The notes beneath the pieces were generated by a model. It was not told the origin of the DNA and did no database searches. It was given only the letters and a program-made list of their open reading frames with translations. A stretch of DNA of 64,000 nt from assembly GCF_001679665.1 (NCBI RefSeq), contig NZ_CP013244.1, forward strand, positions 1,992,980-2,056,979. The letters run 5' to 3'. The DNA comes from Candidatus Viadribacter manganicus (GTDB lineage Bacteria; Pseudomonadota; Alphaproteobacteria; Caulobacterales; Aquidulcibacteraceae). The position numbers and the translations under genes were made by a program. Positions 35,561 to 44,833 of the stretch are shown here, in pieces (the first letter of the stretch is position 1; the number at the start of each line of letters is the position of its first letter).

Positions 35561-37243
35561 TCAGCTGAAGCGTCGCACGTACGGCGAGCCGGAGAGCATC
35601 AAGCGGGTAGGGCGGCCGTCGACGAGGCCGTCAAAGCGGATGCGTTCTGGGCTCCATTCGTCCGCGCCGGCGCGCCATGAGCCGTCGCTCAGTAAGGTCA
35701 GCGGCTCTGCATTGTTGAGCCAAAGCTTGCCGGCGCGCGCGATCACCCAAACCGTGCCCGACCACGCATTGTCGCTGTCATAGATGCCGGCAAGCTGTTT
35801 CAGCTCGTCGCTCGGCTGTGCCTGATACGCGTGCGGCGGCGGCCCGCGTAGAAATTCCACATCATCGGCCCAGGCGCGCACCACGTCGCTTTCTTCCGCT
35901 TCAAAGAGAACGCCGCTGGTCGCAAACCGCGGATCGGCGCTGACAAAGAATGGTCCTGCCAAGCTTTGCATCCGGCTCCTCGCGCCGTGGCGGACCATTG
36001 CCACCTGATCAGCGCCATCGGCTTGGACCTCAAATGTTTCGCCAGATTGCGCGGTGTAAACGCCGGTTAAGCGCGCGGGATCGCTGATCGTGGAGCGCGT
36101 CGGCGCCGCCGCTGCAACTTCACCACCCTCACGCGCCGCGTGAAACAATCGGCACGCCTGCAGAGTGATGTCGCGCGGGCGATAGCCAAAATCGAAACTC
36201 ACATTGCTCGACGCAAACGCCGCAACACCTGCTTCGGTGTCGACATGCATCGATGATGAGAACGACACCATCCCGCCCGTGTGGTGGAGATAGTGCCGGT
36301 CATCGACGGTGAGCCGCGCAAGGCCGTTGCCGTAAAGCGCTGTCTCTGACCATCCCGGCGCTGCCGCCGGGTTCGCCATAAACGCCGCCGCCGTTGCGTC
36401 AGAAAACACCGGTCCTCCGCGCCCCTGCGCCAGCTCCATCAGGAAGCGCAGGAACTTCGCCATGTCCGCGGACGTGGCCGCGACACAACCTGCGCCAGTT
36501 TCAACATCAACCCACGGCGCTGGTCCAACAGGGAAGGGGCGAAACGAGGGACGATCCGAATAGAGCACTTCATAGCCTTGCGCGTAGCGTGGCCGATCGA
36601 TTGTTTGGATGGCGCCGCGCGAGTCATCCATGCCGAGCGGGCGCAGCACGCGCGCTTCCAGCGACTCAAAAAAGCGCGTCCCGTCCGCCTGCGCCACCGC
36701 GCGCGAGAGCAATTCATAGCCCGTGTTGCTGTAGGCCCAGTGCTCGCCCGGCGTATAGCCGGACCACAATCCGCCATCCGTCACGATCGGCGCATTGCCC
36801 GGCAAGCCAGACGTGTGATTGAGCAAATGCTGGAGCGTCACCGCTTCTGCGTCGCGGATTTGGATGTCCTGCAACACCGCGCGCACGCGCGCTTCGGGCG
36901 AGAGCTTGCCTTCCTCATGCAGCGCGTACAGCGTGAGCGCCGTGAACACCTTGCTGATCGAGCCGATCTGAAAGAGGTGCTCCGGCCGCACCGGTATACG
37001 CGTTTCCTTGTTTGCGTAACCGCTGGTGATGAACCCCGCATAGCCGTCGCGATCGACCACGCACACGGTCAGCCCCGGCAGGCCCCAATCGCGAACGTGC
37101 TGTTCCGCATAACGGGTCAGCGCCGAGAGGGCAGTGCGATGCGCGCGTCCTCCGCCAGTGCTGTGCGTTGCGGCTTCCGCCGTTCCGCCTGCCGCGATCG
37201 CTGCTGCGCCCGCGCCTAAAACCAGCCTGCGATTGAGTTTCAT
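35561..37243 (-). CDS. Secreted beta-lactamase-fold serine hydrolase
   Basis: A 560-residue exported enzyme of the class C beta-lactamase/EstB/DD-peptidase superfamily. A Tat-like signal is at the N-terminus (NRRLVLGAGAAAIAAGGTAEA). The SxxK nucleophile lies in IGSISKVFTAL near residue 95, the YxN motif in WAYSNTGYELL near 170, and the HTGG motif (in place of KTG) near 280. A C-terminal beta-rich domain of about 170 residues follows (ARLTGVYTAQSGETFEVQ). Probably an esterase or D-aminopeptidase rather than a resistance enzyme. Confidence 0.87.
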   Translation of the reverse strand: MKLNRRLVLGAGAAAIAAGGTAEAATHSTGGGRAHRTALSALTRYAEQHVRDWGLPGLTVCVVDRDGYAGFITSGYANKETRIPVRPEHLFQIGSISKVFTALTLYALHEEGKLSPEARVRAVLQDIQIRDAEAVTLQHLLNHTSGLPGNAPIVTDGGLWSGYTPGEHWAYSNTGYELLSRAVAQADGTRFFESLEARVLRPLGMDDSRGAIQTIDRPRYAQGYEVLYSDRPSFRPFPVGPAPWVDVETGAGCVAATSADMAKFLRFLMELAQGRGGPVFSDATAAAFMANPAAAPGWSETALYGNGLARLTVDDRHYLHHTGGMVSFSSSMHVDTEAGVAAFASSNVSFDFGYRPRDITLQACRLFHAAREGGEVAAAAPTRSTISDPARLTGVYTAQSGETFEVQADGADQVAMVRHGARSRMQSLAGPFFVSADPRFATSGVLFEAEESDVVRAWADDVEFLRGPPPHAYQAQPSDELKQLAGIYDSDNAWSGTVWVIARAGKLWLNNAEPLTLLSDGSWRAGADEWSPERIRFDGLVDGRPTRLMLSGSPYVRRFS

Positions 37244-37290
37244 GCCCCGCCTCCCGCCATCAAACTAGCCGGGCGAGGCGCTTGTGCAAC

Positions 37291-38319
37291 CTAGTTGCCA
37301 ACGAGTTTGGCGACGTTGCGGTACGCATCCGCCGCAATCAGTTCCTGCGGCGCGCCCGCCGTCTTGCTGCGCATCTCAGCCGCCCACAATACGTCGTAGG
37401 CCGCGTTCAGTTTCTTCGAAGACCAGAGTCGCGCCTGTGACGCCACCGCATCGCGTTCCTTCCAGAACACCGGCGGGCGCAACTTCGCCACCGCATCTTC
37501 CGAACTCATGCCGCCATCGATCAGGATCCGTGCATCGCGCAATTGGTGCAGCCGCCGCAGCAACGCGCGCAATGCCGAGACACCGGAAAGTGCATCGATC
37601 CGCGCCAGCGATTCAACCGCCTTCGCTGCTTTGCCCTGCGCCGCCGCCAGGCTCGCCGCATCGAGCGCGCTTTCCGCCTCCGAAGCCATCAGCGTCTCAA
37701 GATCCTCAACGCTGATATTGCGTCCAAGGTTGTGCGCATAGAGCGCTAACTTCTCGATCTCCTGCCGCGCCAAGCCGCGATCCGAGGGTAGGGTGGAGAG
37801 GAAATAGTCCTCCGCATCGCGGTCGAAGGTGATGGTAAGTTCCTTGGCCAACGCCTTGGCATAAACAGCCCGCTCCGCGTCGGTCTCTTCGTAGAACGCG
37901 ATAACCGAAGCATGCGTCGCCGCGCCGAACTTCTTTACGATCTCCGCCGAGCCGCCGAGATCGCCTGCTTCGACGATGAGATAGCCGCTTGGCTCGCCGC
38001 GCTCGATCCCAGCCAGCGCATCAAGGATTGCCTCGTCCGCACCCTTGCCGCTGATCCGCGCCCACACGATCGTCGGCCCACCTAGCAGCGATTGCGCCGC
38101 TAATGCATCGGCCAGCCGCGCGCTGTCGCGCTTGATCTCATCTTCGCCAAGCTTGGTGATAGCATAGGGATCGTCGGATTTGCCGAGCGCCCATGCCGCG
38201 AGCCTCTGCGCTGCCTCATGTGCGACGCTTTCATTCGGGCCGTAAAGAAGGATAGCGCGAACGCTTTTGTCCGGCTTGTCGAGGAAGCGCCGGATCGAAG
38301 CGCCTTTGATTTGCGCCAC
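37291..38319 (-). CDS. holA: DNA polymerase III delta subunit
   Basis: Clamp-loader wrench that opens the sliding clamp. At 342 residues it has the delta-type N-terminus (IRRFLDKPDKSVRAILLYGP), the degenerate nucleotide-binding region, DLGGSAEIVKKF, and the C-terminal SGVSALRALLRRLHQL, WKERDAVASQARLW and AYDVLWAAEMRSKT typical of HolA. It is transcribed after leuS and lptE, the usual order in alphaproteobacteria; only 3 bases separate it from lptE. Confidence 0.93.
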   Translation of the reverse strand: MAQIKGASIRRFLDKPDKSVRAILLYGPNESVAHEAAQRLAAWALGKSDDPYAITKLGEDEIKRDSARLADALAAQSLLGGPTIVWARISGKGADEAILDALAGIERGEPSGYLIVEAGDLGGSAEIVKKFGAATHASVIAFYEETDAERAVYAKALAKELTITFDRDAEDYFLSTLPSDRGLARQEIEKLALYAHNLGRNISVEDLETLMASEAESALDAASLAAAQGKAAKAVESLARIDALSGVSALRALLRRLHQLRDARILIDGGMSSEDAVAKLRPPVFWKERDAVASQARLWSSKKLNAAYDVLWAAEMRSKTAGAPQELIAADAYRNVAKLVGN

Positions 38320-38322
38320 GCC

Positions 38323-38805
38323 TTAGCCTTGACGTGCTTGCGCGATGCGCAGCGCGAGCTCAGCGCGGAAACGCTGCGCCATGCTCTCTGCCGCGCGTTC
38401 GCGCGCATCGTCTTGCGCCGTGATTTCACCGAACGCGGCGCGCGGGATGTCGTAGTTCACCACCGTCGACACCGATCCGCGCATCACTCGTGCGCCCGCT
38501 TGCGCCGGCGTTAGAATGTAGTTCGCCGTCAACCGCAGCTCCGAGCGCGTCGCCGATTCGTCGATCCGGATGCCGAGCGGCGTCACCACTTCCGTCAGTG
38601 TCACTTGCAGGTTCGCCGGCGGCGAGCCGTCATTTTCGGCAGCCAGGATGCGCGTGAGCTCGGTGCGCAACACGTGACCTGCGCGCCCTTCGATCTCGGC
38701 GATCTGCACCGGGCCAATTGCGTTGGCGCCATCCACCGGCGCGTACATCGGCTGGAAGCCGCACGCCGTGAGCAAAAGGGTAAGACTGGCGAGCAATACG
38801 CGCAT
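38323..38805 (-). CDS. lptE: LPS assembly lipoprotein LptE
   Basis: Outer-membrane lipoprotein that plugs LptD and helps deliver LPS to the surface. The 160-residue protein starts MRVLLASLTLLLTACGFQPMY with lipobox LTAC and the family-typical CGFxPMY. It then has VLRTELTRIL, SELRLTANYIL and VVNYDIPRAAFGEITAQDDA, ending in a helix. It lies between leuS (18 bases) and holA. Confidence 0.92.
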   Translation of the reverse strand: MRVLLASLTLLLTACGFQPMYAPVDGANAIGPVQIAEIEGRAGHVLRTELTRILAAENDGSPPANLQVTLTEVVTPLGIRIDESATRSELRLTANYILTPAQAGARVMRGSVSTVVNYDIPRAAFGEITAQDDARERAAESMAQRFRAELALRIAQARQG

Positions 38806-38823
38806 CTGGGGTTTCTCCCGCCG

Positions 38824-41466
38824 CTAACTGGCGACGATATTGACGATCCTATCCGGGACCACAATCACCTTGCGAACGGTAACGCCCTCGAGAAAGGGCT
38901 TCACCGCGCTGTGTTGCAGCGCCAGCTCACGAATATCGGCTTCCGCCGCGCCTTTCGGCGCTTCGATCTCGGCACGTTTCTTACCGTTCACTTGGATCGG
39001 CAGCGTAACCGTGTTGCGCGCCGCCAGGGCCGGGTCCGCAACCGGCCACGGCGCGGTCGCGACAAAGCCCTCGCCGCCCAACGTCTCCCAGCATTCTTCC
39101 GCCAGGTGCGGCATGAAAGGGGAGATCAGCTGCGCGAGAATCCGCAAGGCTTCACCGCGCGCGAACACAGCGCCCTCGTCGTCGCCCTTCAGTTTGGCGA
39201 TGGCGTTGACCAGTTCATAGCCGCGCGCGACCGCGACGTTGAAACGGAAGTTCTCGATATCATCGGTGACGGATTGAATGGCGCGGTGCGCGAGCTGGCG
39301 CAATGCCAGCGCCTCGCCGGCGTTCGCGGACGCCGGCGCCGCATCACCTGGTTTCGGTGCGGGCCGCCCGTGCGCTTCGGTGAGTGACCAGACGCGCTGC
39401 ACGTAACCCCACGAGCCGCGGACGCCAGAGGCCGTCCACTCAACATCACGCTCCGGCGGTGAGTCCGACAACACAAACCAGCGCGCGACGTCAGCGCCGA
39501 AGTCCGTCACGAACGCATCGAGATCGACGACATTCTTCTTCGATTTCGACATCTTCTCGATCGCGCCGACCTCAACCGCCGAGCCGGTCTTCAGATCAAC
39601 GCGCTTGCCTTCTTTGATGTCTGTCTCTTCTGGCAACAGCCAAGCGCCAGCTTGTGATTTATAGGTCTCGTGAACGACCATGCCTTGCGTGAACAAGCTC
39701 CGGAACGGCTCGCCATCGGCCGGACCCTCGAGGAAGCCGCAATCGCGCATGCCGCGCGTGAAGAAACGCGCGTACAGCAAGTGCAGCACCGCGTGCTCAA
39801 CGCCGCCCACATATTGATCGACCGGCAGCCAATAGCCCGCGAGCGTCTTGTCGAACGGCGCGTCCGCGTTCTTCGCGTCGGTGAAGCGCGCGAAATACCA
39901 GCTCGAATCCACGAACGTATCGAGCGTGTCGGTCTCGCGCGTTGCCGCGCCTTTGCACTGCGGGCAGGTCGTGTGTTTCCAAGTCGGGTGCCGATCCAGC
40001 GGATTGCCCGGCTTGTCTTTGTCGAACGTGACGTCTTCCGGCAGTGCGATCGGCAGGCTCTCCTCTGGCGCCGGCACGACCCCGCATGTCGCACAATGGA
40101 TCGCCGGAATAGGGCAGCCCCAATAGCGTTGCCGTGAAACACCCCAATCGCGCAGACGCCACTGCGTCGTCGCTTCGCCGGCTTCGCGCTTCACCAGCTC
40201 GGCGATCGCCGCCTTGATCGCATCACGCGTTGAAAGGCCATCGAGGAATTTCGAATTGTAGATCGTGCCGTCTTCGGTGAACGCGTCCTTGTCGATCTTA
40301 TACGTCGCCGCGTCCGCGCCAGGCGGCAGCACCACTGGCTTGAACGGCAATTTGTATTTGTTTGCGAAGTCGAGGTCGCGCTGATCGCCCGCGGGCGAAG
40401 CGAAGATCGCGCCTGTGCCATACGTGGAGAGCACGAAATTCGCGCCCCACACCGGCAAAATCCAATCTGGATCGAAAGGGTGACGCACGCGCACGCCAAG
40501 ATCGACGCCGAATTTCGGCGCCTTTTCAATATCCGCTTCGGACGTGCCGAGCTGCGCGCACTGCTCAACGAACTTCGCGACTTCAGGATTGTGCTCGGCA
40601 ATTGCTTTGGTCAGTGGATGGTCCGGCGCCAGCGCCAGGAAGCTTGCGCCGAACAGCGTGTCGGGCCGTGTTGTGTAAACTTCGATCGGGTCGCGCGTGT
40701 GGCACGGCTCGCCCGCCGGTGTCTGCGCCAAAAAGGAGGGGGCATCTACGATGTCCCACCAGATCTTCGCGCCTTGGCTTTTGCCGATCCAATTGGTCTG
40801 CATCAGCCGGACTTTGTCGGGCCACTTCTCCAGCTTCTCGAGCGCTGCCAGAAGATCGTCGGCGTAGGCTGTGACCTTGAACATCCATTGCTCAAGCTCA
40901 CGCGTTTCAACCGGCGCGCCGGAGCGCCAACCCTTGCCGTCGACCACCTGCTCGTTCGCGAGCACGGTGTTATCGACCGGGTCCCAGTTCACCTTCTGCT
41001 TCTTGCGATAGACGAGGCCCTTCTTCCAAAAGGCCAAGAACATCGCTTGCTGGTGCTTGTAGTAAGCCGCATCGCAGGTCGCGATTTCGCGCGACCAATC
41101 GATGGCGAGGCCCAGCAATTTCAGCTGTTCGCGCATCGCGGCGATGTTGTCGTAGGTCCAACCTTTCGGATGGATGCCGCGCTCCATGGCGGCGTTTTCG
41201 GCCGGCAAGCCGAACGCATCCCAGCCCATGGGGTGGAGCACGTTGTAGCCGTTCGAGCGGCGGAAGCGGGCGATGACGTCGCCCATCGTGTAGTTGCGCG
41301 AATGGCCTACGTGGATGCGTCCCGACGGATAGGGAAACATCTCGAGCACGTAGGCTTTCTTTTTGCCTTTAGCGTCTTCAGGCGAAAGCGCGCGATCGAT
41401 GCCGGCGGCGGCCCAACGCTCGCGCCACTTCGGTTCGACTTCGCGGTGATTGTACCTGGACGACAT
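38824..41466 (-). CDS. leuS: Leucyl-tRNA synthetase
   Basis: Class I synthetase. At 880 residues it has the HIGH-type [16 protein letters not shown] near 45-60, the editing domain ([20 protein letters not shown]), and an inserted zinc-ribbon-like segment with CATC and CPQC. The KMSKS motif lies in [15 protein letters not shown] near residue 638 and the anticodon-binding C-terminal domain ends [15 protein letters not shown]. First gene of the leuS-lptE-holA unit. Confidence 0.97.
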   Translation of the reverse strand: MSSRYNHREVEPKWRERWAAAGIDRALSPEDAKGKKKAYVLEMFPYPSGRIHVGHSRNYTMGDVIARFRRSNGYNVLHPMGWDAFGLPAENAAMERGIHPKGWTYDNIAAMREQLKLLGLAIDWSREIATCDAAYYKHQQAMFLAFWKKGLVYRKKQKVNWDPVDNTVLANEQVVDGKGWRSGAPVETRELEQWMFKVTAYADDLLAALEKLEKWPDKVRLMQTNWIGKSQGAKIWWDIVDAPSFLAQTPAGEPCHTRDPIEVYTTRPDTLFGASFLALAPDHPLTKAIAEHNPEVAKFVEQCAQLGTSEADIEKAPKFGVDLGVRVRHPFDPDWILPVWGANFVLSTYGTGAIFASPAGDQRDLDFANKYKLPFKPVVLPPGADAATYKIDKDAFTEDGTIYNSKFLDGLSTRDAIKAAIAELVKREAGEATTQWRLRDWGVSRQRYWGCPIPAIHCATCGVVPAPEESLPIALPEDVTFDKDKPGNPLDRHPTWKHTTCPQCKGAATRETDTLDTFVDSSWYFARFTDAKNADAPFDKTLAGYWLPVDQYVGGVEHAVLHLLYARFFTRGMRDCGFLEGPADGEPFRSLFTQGMVVHETYKSQAGAWLLPEETDIKEGKRVDLKTGSAVEVGAIEKMSKSKKNVVDLDAFVTDFGADVARWFVLSDSPPERDVEWTASGVRGSWGYVQRVWSLTEAHGRPAPKPGDAAPASANAGEALALRQLAHRAIQSVTDDIENFRFNVAVARGYELVNAIAKLKGDDEGAVFARGEALRILAQLISPFMPHLAEECWETLGGEGFVATAPWPVADPALAARNTVTLPIQVNGKKRAEIEAPKGAAEADIRELALQHSAVKPFLEGVTVRKVIVVPDRIVNIVAS

Positions 41467-41522
41467 ACTTGCTCACGCCCCATTCCTTGGAGCGTTTTGG
41501 TGACGGCAAACGCTCGTTGTGT

Positions 41523-42035
41523 CTAGCGGACGTTGCTAAGGCGCAGTTCGCGAGCGCGCTGCAGGATCGCGTTTTCGATCTGAATCTCGGTGTCCGGATC
41601 GACCGACGCGTCCGACCATTGGCCGTTCGTGTTGGTTTGACGGAAGATTGAGACGTTCAGCGCGTCAGCGCGAAGGCGCGTGTCGAGGATATACACCGTC
41701 GCCTTGAAGCGCTCGTTCGGCGTGGTTGGGGCCGAGTACCAGTCGGTGATGATCACGCCGCCGAACGGATCAGCCGAGCCGAGCGGCATGAAGTTCAGCG
41801 TGTCGAGCGACGCGCGCCAGAGGTACGAGTTGACGCCGATGCCATCTTCGCTGGCGCGGCCGCCACCGCCGACGCCGAAAATTCCACCGCCGCCGCTGTT
41901 GCTGCTGCGGCCGGCATTGTCGTCGGCGCGGGATTGGCCGCTGTCATCGGCTCGGAACATTGAGCAGCCCGAGAGCGCCACGGCCGCGACCATGAAAATC
42001 GCGCCCTTCAGAAGTGTGCGCCCAGCCTGCATCAT
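41523..42035 (-). CDS. DUF3576 family lipoprotein
   Basis: A 170-residue exported protein. The signal is ALSGCSMFRADD with lipobox LSGC, then a low-complexity Gly/Ser/Asn linker (GRSSNSGGGGIFGVGGGGR). A conserved domain follows: VNSYLWRASLDTLNFMPLGS, GGVIITDWYSAP, NERFKATVYILDTRLRADAL and IENAILQRARELR. This is the DUF3576 family, alphaproteobacterial, function unknown, usually next to leuS. The ATG at 42035 has GGAGGAA just upstream; the frame is open to 42104 without a site. Confidence 0.85.
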   Translation of the reverse strand: MMQAGRTLLKGAIFMVAAVALSGCSMFRADDSGQSRADDNAGRSSNSGGGGIFGVGGGGRASEDGIGVNSYLWRASLDTLNFMPLGSADPFGGVIITDWYSAPTTPNERFKATVYILDTRLRADALNVSIFRQTNTNGQWSDASVDPDTEIQIENAILQRARELRLSNVR

Positions 42036-42163
42036 TCGAATTCCTCCGCCGTCGTCGGCGCCATCCCCGGCGCTTTGGCCCGCCCATATATCATGGGCTA
42101 GCAACTGAGCCAGGGGTCAGCTGCGAACCCGGCTATGTTGTGGCGGCAGCTCCCATTTATGGT

Positions 42164-42172
42164 TTATCCACA
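42164..42172 (+). promoter_or_regulatory. Perfect DnaA-box 9-mer upstream of ntrZ
   Basis: TTATCCACA, the exact consensus, lies in the gap between the divergent DUF3576 and ntrZ genes. About 0.5 exact hits are expected by chance in 64 kb on two strands, so this may be accidental or a DnaA-regulated promoter. Confidence 0.35.
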
Positions 42173-42289
42173 CCTGTGTGCCTACCTTTCGCCGCAAATT
42201 TCCTGGCTGGCTGTGTCCTAAAGTTCACTGCGGATCAGCCCGTCATGCGTTATGTTGGTTCGCTGAGTGAGTGCTGAGGGGTAGGAAAC

Positions 42290-42745
42290 GTGTCTCGGGC
42301 GTCTGCAGTTGTGATCGCGGGAGTCGCCATTTTGGCGACGGCCGGCGTCGCGCAGGCGCAGGAACGCGTGCCAACCCCAGTGACGCCTGCCCAAGCGAGC
42401 GAGTCGTCGGTACCCTGGTACCAACGCTTCACCACCTCCAACGGCGTGACTGAATCCATCGCCGGTGACCAGGAAGCTGGCCTGTTGGCGCCAGCCTGGA
42501 CGTTGAGCCAGCGTTGGGGTGTCACGGTGGACGTTCGCGAAGCGCAACGTATTGAGCGTGCGCCCGACGGCGGCCACGGCGATCAAACTTCAGTCGGCGC
42601 CTACTATCAGTTCACGCCGAACATCAGCGTCGGCGGCCAGTTCAATCTGGAAACGACGCCAGCGCCGGGCGTAGCGCCCGTGGCGCGCGCCAACGAAGAC
42701 GAGCCGCGCGCTGACGTGCGGATCGAGTCGGCGTTCCGCTTCTAA
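42290..42745 (+). CDS. ntrZ: NtrZ-family periplasmic regulator
   Basis: A 151-residue periplasmic protein: a cleavable signal peptide (VVIAGVAILATAGVAQAQ), a Pro/Thr linker, then W-x-LSQRWGVTVDVREAQ and SVGAYYQFTPNISVGGQFNL, which resemble the C-terminal region of Caulobacter NtrZ. NtrZ holds the NtrY histidine kinase in kinase mode by inhibiting its phosphatase. Start GTG at 42290 behind GTAGGA. It shares its CTAA stop overlap with the convergent thiE-like gene. The family call is from remembered similarity and position near leuS/cenR. Confidence 0.7.
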   Translation: MSRASAVVIAGVAILATAGVAQAQERVPTPVTPAQASESSVPWYQRFTTSNGVTESIAGDQEAGLLAPAWTLSQRWGVTVDVREAQRIERAPDGGHGDQTSVGAYYQFTPNISVGGQFNLETTPAPGVAPVARANEDEPRADVRIESAFRF

Positions 42746-43341
42746 ACTTCAATCAATGCATCAACTGCGGCGACGCCGGCAAAGCCGCGTCCAATGAGCC
42801 GCGTTGCGTTGCTCGCATTCACGCCGCCCAGCGCAATCACCGGCACAGCGCTGGCGCGTGCAATCTGGCTCGCGCGAAACACACCAAGCTCGCGTTGCGC
42901 TGAAGCGCTGCGGCTTGGGAAGATCGGACTGAGCACACACGCGTCGAGCTTTGCGGCGTTTGCCCGCAATACGGCCCCAGCATCGTGCACCGCCGTTGAT
43001 TCAAGCCGAAACACATTGCTTCGCGCGCTCGGCATCATTCGCTCTGGCCAATGCACGCCGTCCGCGTCGCATGCCGTCGCCAATTCCGGGTCGGCGCCGA
43101 TCAGCAGATAAAGCCCGCGCAGACGGCAAACTGCCGATAGCTTCCGCGCCACGCGCGCGCGGTCGTCTGCGCCAAAATGCCTGTAAACCACAGCGGTTTT
43201 GCGCGGGAGCCGGCCGGCGATTGCGACTGGGTTGGGTGTTCGCTCCGGATCCGTGAAAAAATACAGCGCCGGAATGCTGATCGCGCCCGCATCACGGTTG
43301 AGCCGCGCCGCTGTCGCCGCTAGCACTTGGACTGACCGCAT
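42742..43341 (-). CDS. Thiamine phosphate synthase family protein (ThiE/TenI-like)
   Basis: A 199-residue TIM-barrel protein: ALYFFTDPERTPNP, GLYLLIGADPELA, CDADGVHWPE, LSPIFPSRSA and PVIALGGVNASNATRLIGRG match the ThiE/TenI fold (phosphate-binding GGV). The pyrophosphate-binding residues of true ThiE are poorly preserved, so it may be a relative of unknown substrate rather than the biosynthetic enzyme. I chose the ATG at 43341, whose CAT/ATG overlaps the start of divergent yggS. Confidence 0.8.
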   Translation of the reverse strand: MRSVQVLAATAARLNRDAGAISIPALYFFTDPERTPNPVAIAGRLPRKTAVVYRHFGADDRARVARKLSAVCRLRGLYLLIGADPELATACDADGVHWPERMMPSARSNVFRLESTAVHDAGAVLRANAAKLDACVLSPIFPSRSASAQRELGVFRASQIARASAVPVIALGGVNASNATRLIGRGFAGVAAVDALIEV

Positions 43342-44035
43342 GAGCGTTCCTTCCGACATCGCCGCGGCGCGCGCCGCCATCCTTAACCGCATGGCGAAAG
43401 CAGCGGCCGAAGCAGGGCGCGCGCCGCAAGGCGTCACGCTCATCGCAGTCTCCAAACAACAGCCCGACGGCCGTGTCGAGGCCATGCTCGCAACAGGCCA
43501 ACGCGTGTTCGGTGAAAACCGAGTCCACGAGGCGCAAGCCCGCTGGACCTCGCGACGTTCGGACTACGCGCACTTGCAGCTCCGCCTCATTGGCCCGCTT
43601 CAGTCCAATAAGGCCGCCGATGCGGTGGCGCTGTTCGATGTGATCGAGAGCCTCGACCGCCCAAAGCTCGCCGCGGCGCTCGCCGACGAAGCGCAAAAAC
43701 AGGGCCGCTGCCCCGAGATTCTGATCCAGGTAAACACCGGCGAAGAAGCGCAGAAGACCGGCGTCCCGCCGCTTGAGGCGGACGCCTTCATCAAGTCCGC
43801 CCGCGAAACCTACGGCCTGCCGCTACGCGGCCTCATGTGCATCCCGCCGGTCGATGAGGAACCGGCCATGCACTTTGCCCTGCTCGCCAAGATCGCCGCT
43901 CGCAACGGTCTCGCCACCCTCAGTATGGGGATGAGCGATGATTTCGAGACCGCTATCCGCTTCGGCGCTACGCACGTAAGAATAGGGTCGGCGCTGTTCG
44001 GAACGCGGCCCGGATCCGCCCAGTTGACCGAGTAG
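43340..44035 (+). CDS. yggS: YggS/PLPBP-family PLP-binding protein
   Basis: Pyridoxal-phosphate homeostasis protein with an alanine-racemase-like barrel. At 231 residues it has the Schiff-base Lys in LIAVSKQQP near residue 37, FGENRVHEAQ, HLQLRLIGPLQSNKA, LIQVNTGEEAQKTGV and LSMGMSDDFETAIRFGATHVRIGSALFG (in parts), all typical. It starts at 43340 in a CATG shared with the minus-strand thiE-like gene. Confidence 0.93.
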   Translation: MSVPSDIAAARAAILNRMAKAAAEAGRAPQGVTLIAVSKQQPDGRVEAMLATGQRVFGENRVHEAQARWTSRRSDYAHLQLRLIGPLQSNKAADAVALFDVIESLDRPKLAAALADEAQKQGRCPEILIQVNTGEEAQKTGVPPLEADAFIKSARETYGLPLRGLMCIPPVDEEPAMHFALLAKIAARNGLATLSMGMSDDFETAIRFGATHVRIGSALFGTRPGSAQLTE

Positions 44036-44139
44036 TGATCGCTCCGGGACGCCTGAGGCGGGCGTCAAAGGTTGCAAATCACTGATCCGCCGTGGTCATT
44101 TCCATTCAAATAAACTTTAAGCCTGACACTCGGGGCCCA

Positions 44140-44829
44140 ATGTCACGCGAAACAACCATCCTCGTGATCGATGACGACGCCGACCTCCGTCAGGCATTGG
44201 TCGAGCAGTTTGAGTTGGAGGAGGGCTTCGGCGCCGTCGGCGCCTCCACGGCCGCCGAAGGCTTCGCTGCCGCCGCCGAGCACAAGCCGGCGGCCGTTGT
44301 GCTGGACGTGAGCCTGCCGGACATGGACGGCTTCGAAGCTTGCAAGGCGCTCCGCGATCAAGGCGTCAAAGCCCCGATCATCATGCTGACCGGCGCCGCG
44401 CAGGAAGAAGAGCAGCAGGTCCAAGGCCTCGACGCCGGGGCCAACGATTACGTGCTGAAGCCGTTCAAGTTCTCCGTGCTGCTCGCCCGTATTCGCGCGC
44501 ACCTGCGCAGCCACGAAGCCAGCGAAGACGCAGTTTACAAAATCGGTCCGTACGAGTTTCGGCCGGCCATGCGTCTCTTGGTCGATCCGGCGCAGAAGAA
44601 GGTCCGCCTCACCGACAAGGAAGCGTCGATCCTGCGCTACCTTTATCGCTCCGGCGAAAAGCCCGTCGGCCGCGAAGAGCTGCTGCGCGAAGTCTGGGGC
44701 TACAACGCCAACGTCACCACCCATACGCTCGAGACGCACATTTACCGTCTGCGTCAAAAGATTGAGCCGGACGCACAAAGCCCCAAGCTTTTGATCACCG
44801 AAACTGGTGGCTACCGCTTACAGGTGTAA
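44140..44829 (+). CDS. cenR: OmpR-family response regulator, CenR-like
   Basis: A 229-residue two-component regulator. The receiver domain has the acidic pocket DDD at 11-13, phospho-acceptor Asp-56 in VVLDVSLPDMDGFE, Thr in IMLTGA and Lys in YVLKPFKF. The C-terminal winged helix has LTDKEASILRYLYR, GREELLREVWGYNANVTTHTLE and IYRLRQKIEP. The strong resemblance to Caulobacter CenR (essential envelope regulator) and location near leuS support that name; no histidine kinase gene lies nearby, and CenK is likewise unlinked in Caulobacter. Start ATG 44140, 48 bases inside a longer open frame. Confidence 0.78.
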   Translation: MSRETTILVIDDDADLRQALVEQFELEEGFGAVGASTAAEGFAAAAEHKPAAVVLDVSLPDMDGFEACKALRDQGVKAPIIMLTGAAQEEEQQVQGLDAGANDYVLKPFKFSVLLARIRAHLRSHEASEDAVYKIGPYEFRPAMRLLVDPAQKKVRLTDKEASILRYLYRSGEKPVGREELLREVWGYNANVTTHTLETHIYRLRQKIEPDAQSPKLLITETGGYRLQV

Positions 44830-44833
44830 CTCA

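Noticed and set aside
44140..44160. parS-like GTCACGCGAAACA at the cenR start and similar GTGAAACA words at 40131 and 33470
   Set aside because: Only 10-12 of 16 positions match; by simple probability about two 12/16 matches are expected in a window this size.
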